Shown here: positions 54,587 to 61,467 of the stretch, piece by piece
How positions within the stretch are numbered: position 1 is the first letter of the stretch
Layout: every line of letters begins with the position of its first letter
Assembly (NCBI GenBank): GCA_947053545.1
Contig: CAMRSY010000007.1
Span: 1-64,000 of the forward strand
Length of the DNA: 64,000 nt
Direction: 5' to 3'
From: an uncultured Clostridia bacterium
GTDB taxonomy: Bacteria > Bacillota > Clostridia > Christensenellales > Borkfalkiaceae
Translations under genes and position numbers: made by a program
Notes under the pieces: model-generated
The model's database searches: none
Seen by the model: only the letters and a program-made list of their open reading frames with translations
What the model was told of the DNA's origin: nothing

Positions 54587-55041
54587 ACAATATTCTACAT
54601 ATTGTATTATGTCTGTCATAATGACACGATTTTCCACTATATTTAGTTATTGAAAATCACACCCCAAATATACCCCAAAAAATTCACAACTAAAAAGCCG
54701 TTATATTTCTTTAATTTTGCCTGCATAATTGCGGGCATTTTTCAACTTGCACCTTTTGTGCTTTTAATTAAAGCCGTTGACAAATGTTATATTTGATAAA
54801 GAAAAATTTATAATTTACCACTCGCAACGTTTATTATTAATCTTTCCCAGTTTCTCAAAAAATTTAGCAACCGCAAAAAGTGCAAAAAATAACCGTGCAC
54901 GTTAAAACCTGCAACGGTATTTTTATTATCAAAGGTAACCGCTATTATAGGGATTAGTCCTTTTAATATCATCGTACATTTTATTTTTCAATTCAACTGA
55001 CATTACATTTTTTTAAAATTATAAACAATAAAAAGTGAATA
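54587..55041. other. AT-rich intergenic stretch, no gene seen
   Basis: About 450 bases without a convincing reading frame. It contains a direct repeat ACCCCAAA separated by four bases (54660-54679), a small plus-strand hairpin TGCCTGCA / TGCGGGCA followed by TTTTT (54718-54742), and a short repeat GCAC-CTTTT-GTGC (54749-54761). The repeats beside the tRNA fragment could be integrase arm sites, but this is a guess. Confidence 0.5.
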
Positions 55042-55563
55042 CTAATTAATTTTTAATTGTTCTTTTATATAATCGCCTAACATTTCTTTATCTGCTTTAC
55101 CTTTTTCAACAAGTTCCTTGATTTTTGCTATAGCTGCTTTTACATTGATTTTTAAAATCATATTTTTTTTCGTTTGAGAAGTTTCTTTTGCAATAAAATA
55201 GCTTATTTTCCCCAATAAACCATAATTCATATTGCACATATCATAATGTCGCTGTTTAAATTCTTTCACAGCAGTATCACCTTGATTAGGTGTATTCTTT
55301 AAACAAAAATTAGCTTCTAATTCCTCAAAAGATAAAGCAATAATCCTTATGTTATTCTGTTTAGAATTCAATTTCGAAACAATTGATATCCCTGCACTTT
55401 CTAATTCTGTTTCATCATCAATGCGCCACCATGACAGTGTATTGTTAGTTGTACGCAAATCCGAGGTAACTGCATCAGCATTTAGTTCCTCTTTTGAAAC
55501 AAAAAAACTATTTTCGCCATCAGGCCACTGATTTATATTGATTTTTCTTACCAAATAAGCCAT
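55042..55563 (-). CDS. Unknown protein of the three-gene cassette, 173 residues
   Basis: I do not recognise the family. The N-terminal half is mixed alpha/beta with the polar, tryptophan-containing stretch TSDLRTTNNTLSWWRID; the C-terminal half is helical and lysine-rich (KINVKAAIAKIKELVEKGKADKEML). No signal peptide or membrane segment. It begins in the stop codon of the gene upstream (TAATG) with AAGGAAAG as ribosome site, so the two are coupled. Base composition is markedly AT-rich. Confidence 0.75.
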   Translation of the reverse strand: MAYLVRKININQWPDGENSFFVSKEELNADAVTSDLRTTNNTLSWWRIDDETELESAGISIVSKLNSKQNNIRIIALSFEELEANFCLKNTPNQGDTAVKEFKQRHYDMCNMNYGLLGKISYFIAKETSQTKKNMILKINVKAAIAKIKELVEKGKADKEMLGDYIKEQLKIN

Positions 55564-56177
55564 TAACTTTCCTTCTGGGATATAAAATCCTCCAAATCCT
55601 CTTGCAAGTAACGATTAGCTATTTTTACCGACTTTAATTCATTTAAATTACTGATATTGTCCCAATTCAAAATAGTTTGCAAAGAAAAATATTGTTTACC
55701 TAAATCCCCATTTTTAAGCAACTGTAAAACAAAATTTTCCTCATCAGCATTTATAAATTTAAAACTCCTTTGTGACAAATATATTGAAATCGCATTACAA
55801 ATTTTTAAATCACCATTATATAATGCACCATATAAAAAATTTATATATTTTTGTTCATCATCTCTTAACTCAGATAAAAATTTAAAATATGAATAATCCT
55901 CATCAAAATCAATAGTCAAATCTGCTAATTTACTAGCAAACACCATCAATAATTTTTTATCGTCATCACTTTGAGTTGTTAAAGAATTATTTTCAAAAGG
56001 ACACATCAATGTATATATATTCTCTTTGTCCTCTAAAAATATTCCTTCAAATTCATATCCCTTACCGCTATCATTATAAATAGCTGTAGGTGTAGGCTCC
56101 ACTTTTTTTATATCAACAGTAGTTCCAGTTAATGGCATCACTACCGCCAAACTTAATGTTGCTATTTCCTCAATCAT
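55563..56177 (-). CDS. Unknown protein of the three-gene cassette, 204 residues
   Basis: No recognised family. The N-terminus (EEIATLSLAVVMPLTGTTVDIKKVEPTPTAIY) has a short hydrophobic stretch which could be a weak anchor, then acidic, helical sequence, with SYFKFLSELRDDEQKYINFLYGALYNGDLKI in the middle. It lies 30 bases downstream of the 230-residue gene, with AAAGGAAAG before ATG 56177, and overlaps the next gene by one base. Confidence 0.72.
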   Translation of the reverse strand: MIEEIATLSLAVVMPLTGTTVDIKKVEPTPTAIYNDSGKGYEFEGIFLEDKENIYTLMCPFENNSLTTQSDDDKKLLMVFASKLADLTIDFDEDYSYFKFLSELRDDEQKYINFLYGALYNGDLKICNAISIYLSQRSFKFINADEENFVLQLLKNGDLGKQYFSLQTILNWDNISNLNELKSVKIANRYLQEDLEDFISQKES

Positions 56178-56207
56178 TTTACTTTCCTTTGAGTATCAAA
56201 ACTGACA

Positions 56208-56900
56208 TTAAACAAACTGCTTTCTGTATTCTTGGGCAAAATTATTAAATAATCTCATTTCATCTTCGGTAAAAATCTTATCAATATTCACTTGCGTATT
56301 ATAATCATAATTAGCAATAACACCATTTTGATTCTTGCCAACATTATCTAAAAAGATTCCACGAGTGAAAGCAGCGATTTTATTAATCTCGCAACCCAAC
56401 TCTAAATTTGCATCTTTACTTGCTATACGAAATTGCCATTCATTAGAATTCTCTGAATACAAATTGGATTTATTAAAAACCCTACTAAAAGTTTGTTTTA
56501 TCCAATCAAGATTATCATTGAATAATCTTCCGTTTAAAGCAACTCGATTAACTTTCAATTCTAAAGTTTTTATAATTTCGCAAACTATTTCTAAAGAATT
56601 TTTATTAAATTCCTGATAATTTTCGCTGTCTCCGTCAAGTTCCTCAACGTGAATACGACGCGAACCAAAAAAAATACTGAATTTTCTATCTGAAGACTGA
56701 AATATCGGGCGTCCATCAACAGGAACTCTAACCGAAGCTATCGCACCATTAATTGGCATGGGTGCTCCAACAGGCATATCCGGTATAGAATTTGTTTGTA
56801 GTTTATACCTTTCTCTAAGTTCACTAAATTTCATAATACTGTCAAATGTAACAGAATTGAAATTACCAAACACAACAAATTGCCTTAAAATCTCTTTCAT
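56208..56900 (-). CDS. Unknown protein of the three-gene cassette, 230 residues
   Basis: Unrecognised; mixed alpha/beta, soluble. It loosely resembles the sporadic TIGR04255-type proteins found in mobile DNA (a middle stretch RIHVEELDGDSENYQEFNKN then a strand RVALNGRLF), but the diagnostic arginine-tyrosine motif of that family is not evident, so I leave it unnamed. It is the first gene after the promoter at 56932-56959 and heads the operon of three. AT-rich codon use sets it apart from the chromosome to the left. Confidence 0.72.
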   Translation of the reverse strand: MKEILRQFVVFGNFNSVTFDSIMKFSELRERYKLQTNSIPDMPVGAPMPINGAIASVRVPVDGRPIFQSSDRKFSIFFGSRRIHVEELDGDSENYQEFNKNSLEIVCEIIKTLELKVNRVALNGRLFNDNLDWIKQTFSRVFNKSNLYSENSNEWQFRIASKDANLELGCEINKIAAFTRGIFLDNVGKNQNGVIANYDYNTQVNIDKIFTEDEMRLFNNFAQEYRKQFV

Positions 56901-56931
56901 AAACTATCCCTTTATAGCTTTTCTTAATATA

Positions 56932-56959
56932 ATTATAACATGATTTAAAAAAAATTCAA
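56932..56959 (-). promoter_or_regulatory. Promoter of the three-gene cassette
   Basis: On the minus strand TTGAAT (56959-56954), 16 bases, TATAAT (56937-56932). The start would be near 56925, about 25 bases before ATG 56900, with AAGGGA (about 56907-56912) as ribosome site. Confidence 0.55.
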
Positions 56960-57148
56960 GAATGATTTTCATCAATTTCTAATTTTTTTAAATTTAATCG
57001 TCTTTTACAATTTTTACAACAAAAATAATCAACTTATTAAAATTCCTATTTACTTTTCTTACAAATTAAATATATTTGATATTTCTCTATGCATCTCTGC
57101 TTTTATAAATACCGAACAAATGGAAAATACACATAAAAAAAGTCCTGT

Positions 57149-58288
57149 TCACAATTTTATCAGCTTCTCAAGTATATACTTGTTTTCGCTACATTTTTTA
57201 CAATAGTCGCAACCAGTTTGATTATAACTTAACTCATCAATAATACAAATCTTACAAATATTTTTAGCATTACAACCACAACAAAAAGTTAATGTCTGAC
57301 CTTTATATCTATTTATAAATTTGAGCATTGCATTATAAGCATCTTCAATTTTATTAAACTCAATTTCAAAATTAGCATCTTTTATCGCATGAAAAGACAT
57401 ACAAGGTCTTAAGCGATAATCATAAGAAATGAAAAGTGAATATTCTCCTGCTCCACACTCAAAGGCTCTTTTAACACCAAATTGATTTAAATCTAATAAT
57501 TGTGTGTCTTTAATCTTTTCTTTCCTAATTATTAATTTTTCATCCATTGAAAGTTCATATTTATGCAAATCTGTACCATTATAAGTGTTAGAAACATTAT
57601 CAGAAAAGTAATATTCCACCTCATTTTCTTCACACCATTCCTTGCACAGCTTAAATTCCTCAATTGTACTTATATTAAGAGGTGTTTTACAAATTATATT
57701 TATGTTATGTTGCTTTAAAAATAATATCTTCCTTTTAAAATCTTCAGCTAAAAAGGCAGACTGTTCAGTTATATTTTTATATTGTAAATCACTGAATGCA
57801 TACATTGTTGTTTCCAATTTAAAAGGAGGATAAGTTAAAATTAAATCTAATGAATCTTCCTTTAAACATGATAGATTTGTAAACAAATTAATTAAAACGC
57901 CTTTATTTTTCAAAAACAAATACAATTCTTTAAAGTCAGGATGAATAAGCGGCTCTCCTCCTGTTATAGTACAGTACAATAGTCCCTTATCAATTAACCA
58001 CGCTAAATCATTTTTAATATTATTAAACCGATAAAACTTCGTAGGATTACTTTTAGACTCATTATTATTTATATAACAGAAAGAACAATTATAATTACAT
58101 TTATTCGTTAATTCAATAGTCAAACATAAAGGAATATATTTTCCATCACCTTTCGAGTGGATATAAGATATTATAGATTCTATATCAAAATCTTTCAAAT
58201 TGGATGCATCTTCTTCTAAAAAATATATTGCATCACCTTCTAAAGGGTCTATTTCTAACTCAACATTATTTATTTTTCTATTTATCAT
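57149..58288 (-). CDS. Radical SAM/SPASM peptide-modifying enzyme
   Basis: A 379-residue radical SAM enzyme. The cluster-binding Cys64-x3-Cys68-x2-Cys71 is in LTNKCNYNCSFCY and the SAM-binding loop is TITGGEP (107-113). The C-terminal SPASM region has ten cysteines (278, 296, 336, 337, 339, 345, 348, 360, 363, 366), enough for two further iron-sulfur clusters, as in peptide-maturing enzymes. The N-terminal 50 residues are acidic and might recognise the leader. GAGG before ATG 58288 fixes the start; an earlier in-frame ATG at 58324 lies inside the hairpin. It follows a 33-residue precursor gene and has no transporter beside it. Confidence 0.9.
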   Translation of the reverse strand: MINRKINNVELEIDPLEGDAIYFLEEDASNLKDFDIESIISYIHSKGDGKYIPLCLTIELTNKCNYNCSFCYINNNESKSNPTKFYRFNNIKNDLAWLIDKGLLYCTITGGEPLIHPDFKELYLFLKNKGVLINLFTNLSCLKEDSLDLILTYPPFKLETTMYAFSDLQYKNITEQSAFLAEDFKRKILFLKQHNINIICKTPLNISTIEEFKLCKEWCEENEVEYYFSDNVSNTYNGTDLHKYELSMDEKLIIRKEKIKDTQLLDLNQFGVKRAFECGAGEYSLFISYDYRLRPCMSFHAIKDANFEIEFNKIEDAYNAMLKFINRYKGQTLTFCCGCNAKNICKICIIDELSYNQTGCDYCKKCSENKYILEKLIKL

Positions 58289-58301
58289 ATTAACCTCAAA
58301 A

Positions 58302-58334
58302 TTTAAAGGGGTTGTATTAAACAACCCCTTTAAA
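58302..58334 (-). promoter_or_regulatory. 14-bp intercistronic hairpin between precursor peptide and radical SAM gene
   Basis: TTTAAAGGGGTTGT pairs perfectly with ACAACCCCTTTAAA around ATTAA. It lies five bases downstream of the peptide stop and 13 bases upstream of the enzyme start. The tail TTTTGAGG is a short U-run, so it would act as a partial terminator or as an RNA-protecting stem, favouring peptide over enzyme. Confidence 0.85.
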
Positions 58335-58339
58335 CATTT

Positions 58340-58441
58340 TTAATCGTTTGCACAATTACAATAGCCACTACCGTTACATTGTAAAAGAACCGTTTTATTT
58401 GCAGTAGCTGTAACTTTAATCTTAATTTTAATTTTCTTCAT
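58340..58441 (-). CDS. 33-residue cysteine-containing RiPP precursor peptide
   Basis: The peptide begins MKKIKIKIKVTATANK and ends with CNGSGYCNCAND. A basic, alternating Lys/Ile leader-like start is followed by Cys22, Cys28 and Cys30. GGAG lies eight bases ahead of ATG 58441; an ATG at 58447 would add two residues but crowds the ribosome site. It has its own promoter (58465-58493), a strong hairpin after it, and a radical SAM/SPASM gene next on the same strand. Likely product: a cysteine-crosslinked or otherwise modified peptide with the last 12 residues as core. It matches no named family that I know. Confidence 0.8.
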   Translation of the reverse strand: MKKIKIKIKVTATANKTVLLQCNGSGYCNCAND

Positions 58442-58464
58442 AATCATTTCTCCTTTTTTATTAT

Positions 58465-58493
58465 ATTATAGGATATCAATTAACAAATTGCAA
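58465..58493 (-). promoter_or_regulatory. Promoter of the peptide/radical SAM operon
   Basis: On the minus strand TTGCAA (58493-58488), 17 bases, TATAAT (58470-58465). Transcription would begin near 58458, only about 17 bases before the peptide ATG. Confidence 0.7.
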
Positions 58494-58822
58494 TATATTT
58501 TTTAAATATTATATAATTAATTCTTTTCAAAAAAAGTAATAAAGTTTCTTTACATTCACATTGTTTAGTTGTTCTTATCAGGATTGACAATTTTTATTTA
58601 AATAGTTCAGCCGCAGGATCTTATGAATATTCAACTGCAAATTACATTGATCAACTCTAAGCAAACTAATTTGTCCATACAAAATGCGACATCAAATATT
58701 CCCATCAGCGAACTAGCTAAGGGTAAATTTTAGCAAACTTTTCTTGTGATATTCCTCAAATTAAAGCTTGGAAGTTGCCATATCAGTCTTATATATGCTT
58801 CTTATACAGCTAAATTAAAAAT
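58494..58822. other. AT-rich stretch with decayed coding sequence, no intact gene
   Basis: About 330 bases between the peptide promoter and the DUF2971 gene. On the plus strand a stretch of about 38 codons ending at 58660 (RIDNFYLNSSAAGSYEY is part of it) reads like real protein but starts without a start codon or ribosome site, and stops soon follow. It is probably the remains of a gene. I do not see an intact open frame on either strand. Confidence 0.4.
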
Positions 58823-60451
58823 CTAAGATTTCAAATCATCAATAGCCAATTCCTGTTCTGAATAATATTCCATTAAGTTTATTATGTCATTCAGTTTTTT
58901 ATCTAAAGTTTCTTTTTGCTTAAAATTAATTAGACCACATAAAACGAATGCTGCGGTTTGATTCTTTAAATCAATAAAAGTTATTTTTTGCTCTAAAATT
59001 TTATCAATATACTTAACAGTCTCCTTTATTGTCTCGCCATAATACAGCAATAATTCTTTATTATTCAAAGCCATTCTATTTATTATATTTTTTGAGAAAA
59101 AACTTGAAATAACAACATCTTCATAAATTGATAATGATTTAAAGATCAGATCATAATCAAATCGCTTTTCTTCTGTGTTTTTATCAATTTCTGTAGTTAA
59201 CGGATTTAGTTTTTCTGTTAATTCAGTAATTTTATCACATAAATGCAATAAAAAGTTACTATCCTCTTCAATATCATAACCATAGTTCGTTGTATCTACA
59301 GGAACTCTATCTATTTCAAACGTGTCATAACTAAGTTTTAAATTATAGCAATCAATATGTTTATCTTTACATATACTAATTATCCAATTTTTTATAAGCG
59401 GACTAATCTTTGTCCCCATTGTAATTGACTTTATAAATGGCAATGCTATAAATGATGGAGCTGGAGTACCTTGCGGAGCAATAATGCGCCACTCTTTTTC
59501 ATATTCCCAAATTTTATCCTTAACCAATAAATAATTAATTAGTTTCCAAATAGCCTCATCTGTTATATCTGACGCAACAAATTTTCCCTCTTTTATAGTA
59601 CCTAAATCTTTTATTGAAATTATCGGTCGCGGATGCTTATAATCCACAGCACCTATAAAGCCGATAAAATCTTTTATTTTATTAAAATCATATTCAATAC
59701 ATATCCCCTCATAAGAATTTGCATAATGCGCCCACATCAGAGCATTTTGCCAACCTGAAGCAGTAAAACAAGATATGTTAATAGTGGATAAAAATTCTTT
59801 ATACGCTCCCTCAAATACAGTTTCTTTTATTCTGTCTATTTCAGCTATTGCCTCATCAAGTATTTTCTGAGCGCCAACGATATCACAAACATTTTCTTCG
59901 GTTATTTCAAGCTCATTTATTGCGAAAATTAGAAGCAGAATATTATTAGTGTTTCTTTTATTAAAAATCTTTTGAATATGTTTTGGTAATTTTCTAATAG
60001 CACTATCAATGTGATGCCTAATATTATTTTTCTGTTGTTGCGTTAAATCATTAGGCAACAATATTTTGAGTTCTTTTTTTAAATCATTCAAACCTTTTAC
60101 AAGTTCGGCGAAGTTACCTAACAACTTATTTTTTATTATAAAGCGCATCAAGTCCTTTATCATTTCAACGCCTTTATAATCTAATAAAAACATATCTATT
60201 ATGTCATCAATAACCTTTTCAGTTGAAAAACCGATTTCAGAATCAAACGGATCATTCATATAAAGAGGCGATCTCGCGTATACAACACCATGAATAATAT
60301 TCTCAATATCATAAATTGTTTTTCCGTCAATTCGACACGGACGATATTGATAGAATAATCCGCCACTTGATTTGATCTGATTGTTCATCTTATTAATTTG
60401 ATGTAAATTTTTTAAATTTCGCTCAACAAATTTTATATTATCAAAATTCAT
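58823..60451 (-). CDS. DUF2971 family protein, long form
   Basis: A 542-residue protein with the DUF2971 signature: FYQYRP near the N-terminus, ARSPLYMNDPFDSE, SCFTASGWQNALMWAHYANSYEGICIEYDF and WEYEKEWRII. Typical members have 250-350 residues, so this one has roughly 200 extra, mostly helical, residues between the parts and at the C-terminus. DUF2971 proteins are of unknown function, often in variable and defence-rich DNA. ATG 60451 follows AAGGA by eight bases; a TTG two codons upstream is possible. Confidence 0.8.
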   Translation of the reverse strand: MNFDNIKFVERNLKNLHQINKMNNQIKSSGGLFYQYRPCRIDGKTIYDIENIIHGVVYARSPLYMNDPFDSEIGFSTEKVIDDIIDMFLLDYKGVEMIKDLMRFIIKNKLLGNFAELVKGLNDLKKELKILLPNDLTQQQKNNIRHHIDSAIRKLPKHIQKIFNKRNTNNILLLIFAINELEITEENVCDIVGAQKILDEAIAEIDRIKETVFEGAYKEFLSTINISCFTASGWQNALMWAHYANSYEGICIEYDFNKIKDFIGFIGAVDYKHPRPIISIKDLGTIKEGKFVASDITDEAIWKLINYLLVKDKIWEYEKEWRIIAPQGTPAPSFIALPFIKSITMGTKISPLIKNWIISICKDKHIDCYNLKLSYDTFEIDRVPVDTTNYGYDIEEDSNFLLHLCDKITELTEKLNPLTTEIDKNTEEKRFDYDLIFKSLSIYEDVVISSFFSKNIINRMALNNKELLLYYGETIKETVKYIDKILEQKITFIDLKNQTAAFVLCGLINFKQKETLDKKLNDIINLMEYYSEQELAIDDLKS

Positions 60452-60690
60452 AATCAAAATCCTTAACTATAGAATTATTTAAATTCTAACATTGGTTCTT
60501 CTTTTTAGCAATAGTTATCTTTGCAAATAAGTCAAAAAGGAGACACATAGTATCCTTTATGATATAATCAAAAAAACATAATTTAGGAAGCACAAAGAAC
60601 ATATATGATATTACGATAAGAAATCAAGCTATTGCCGAATATAAAGCAAACCAATATCAAGCATTAGTCACAGATTAGGAGTAGCTCTCA

Positions 60691-60753
60691 TTCAAAACCC
60701 CAAATCAGGTTGAAGAAGAATATTTTAAGCATAAACCAACAGAGCCATTTTAA
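60691..60753 (+). pseudogene. Possible remnant of an IS3-type transposase C-terminus
   Basis: Twenty codons reading FKTPNQVEEEYFKHKPTEPF then stop resemble the end of IS3/IS150-group transposases, where a TP-x-E/Q element follows RPH-x-x-LGY. Upstream in the same frame two stops occur within the expected preceding motif, so the piece is dead. The match is short and may be chance. Confidence 0.35.
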
Positions 60754-60764
60754 GGCATAAAAAA

Positions 60765-60805
60765 TGAACAGTACACTTTTTTATTTGCAAAAGTTGTACT
60801 GTTCA
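60765..60805 (-). terminator. Terminator after the BspA-repeat lipoprotein
   Basis: TGAACAGTACA pairs with TGTACTGTTCA, with a further CTTTT/AAAAG pairing inside. On the minus strand a TTTTTTA tail follows, 23 bases after the lipoprotein stop. Confidence 0.75.
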
Positions 60806-60827
60806 CAAACAGTCCTATTTTATAGGG

Positions 60828-61370
60828 CTATTTCTTTTCAACAGATTGATAAATTCTATTAACCGTAGAGTTTAAAAATGTACCGCTAGCAGTCCAATAA
60901 TCAAAATCCATTTGATTTCCTTTATGTATTAAATCAAATTCACCGCAGTCCCTAAAAGCTTCTACCCTAATTTCTGTAATTGAAGGATAAATAGTTACTG
61001 AACTCAATCCGTAACAAGTTTCAAAAGCTCCTTTATCAATTATTTTAACGCCATTCGGAATTTCAACACTTATAAGTTTAGTACAGTAGTTAAATCCATC
61101 TTGTAAAACGATAGTAACCGCTTTTCCGTTGTGTTCTGCGGGAATAACCAAAGCCCCCTCTATATTTTTGTTGGAAGTTTTAACGCCGTACGTTCCGTCA
61201 TTCTGTTCTTCAAATACCAAATTGTCAATCGGTTTATTATTTACTACAGGCGGTTCGGATGACGAGCCCGACGACGGGTCACTTTTATTACAACCTACAA
61301 GCGCAAACACGGACAGGACGGAAATCACAAATAAAAGTATAAAAACCGTTAAACTTTTAATTTTTTTCAT
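60828..61370 (-). CDS. Lipoprotein with BspA-type leucine-rich repeats
   Basis: A 180-residue surface protein. The signal peptide ends in the lipobox ALVGC (cysteine near residue 27), then a serine/proline-rich spacer, then about two LRR_5/BspA repeats seen as IPAEHNGKAVTIVLQDGF, LISVEIPNGVKIIDKGAFETCYGLSSVTIYPSITEI. Such repeats are involved in binding to host or other cell surfaces, but two repeats is few. It is monocistronic, with promoter at 61400-61428. Confidence 0.8.
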   Translation of the reverse strand: MKKIKSLTVFILLFVISVLSVFALVGCNKSDPSSGSSSEPPVVNNKPIDNLVFEEQNDGTYGVKTSNKNIEGALVIPAEHNGKAVTIVLQDGFNYCTKLISVEIPNGVKIIDKGAFETCYGLSSVTIYPSITEIRVEAFRDCGEFDLIHKGNQMDFDYWTASGTFLNSTVNRIYQSVEKK

Positions 61371-61399
61371 AAATAACCTCTTTAATCTTACCTAAGCTA

Positions 61400-61428
61400 A
61401 TATTAGCATTTTATGGAAATAAAGTCAA
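61400..61428 (-). promoter_or_regulatory. Promoter of the lipoprotein with upstream direct repeats
   Basis: On the minus strand TTGACT (61428-61423), 17 bases, TAATAT (61405-61400). Directly upstream lies the direct repeat TGTACTGACA (61455-61446 and 61441-61432), spaced 14 bases apart and three bases from the -35 box, in a position usual for an activator. No candidate regulator gene is in the window. Confidence 0.6.
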
Positions 61429-61467
61429 TAATGTCAGTACAAATTTGTCAGTACATTTTTATCTGTG

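Noticed and set aside
54559..54660. A complete tRNA gene
   Set aside because: Only the T-arm loop, acceptor 3' strand and CCA fit; no pairing acceptor 5' strand or D-arm exists, and the candidate anticodon loop lacks T33.
54640..54700. 3' end of an integrase gene next to the tRNA fragment
   Set aside because: The minus strand could read YIWGVIFNN then stop, like some integrase ends, but stops upstream break the frame within a few codons.
56208..56900. Firm assignment to the TIGR04255 family
   Set aside because: Size and context fit, but the conserved arginine-tyrosine signature of that family could not be found by eye.
58289..58324. Longer radical SAM protein starting at ATG 58324
   Set aside because: That ATG lies in the strong hairpin and has no ribosome site, while ATG 58288 has GAGG at proper spacing.
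60765..60805. Terminal inverted repeats of an IS3 element
   Set aside because: The two TGAACAGTACA arms form one hairpin only 19 bases apart with a T-tail after the lipoprotein gene, so a terminator explains them better; no second end or transposase is intact.
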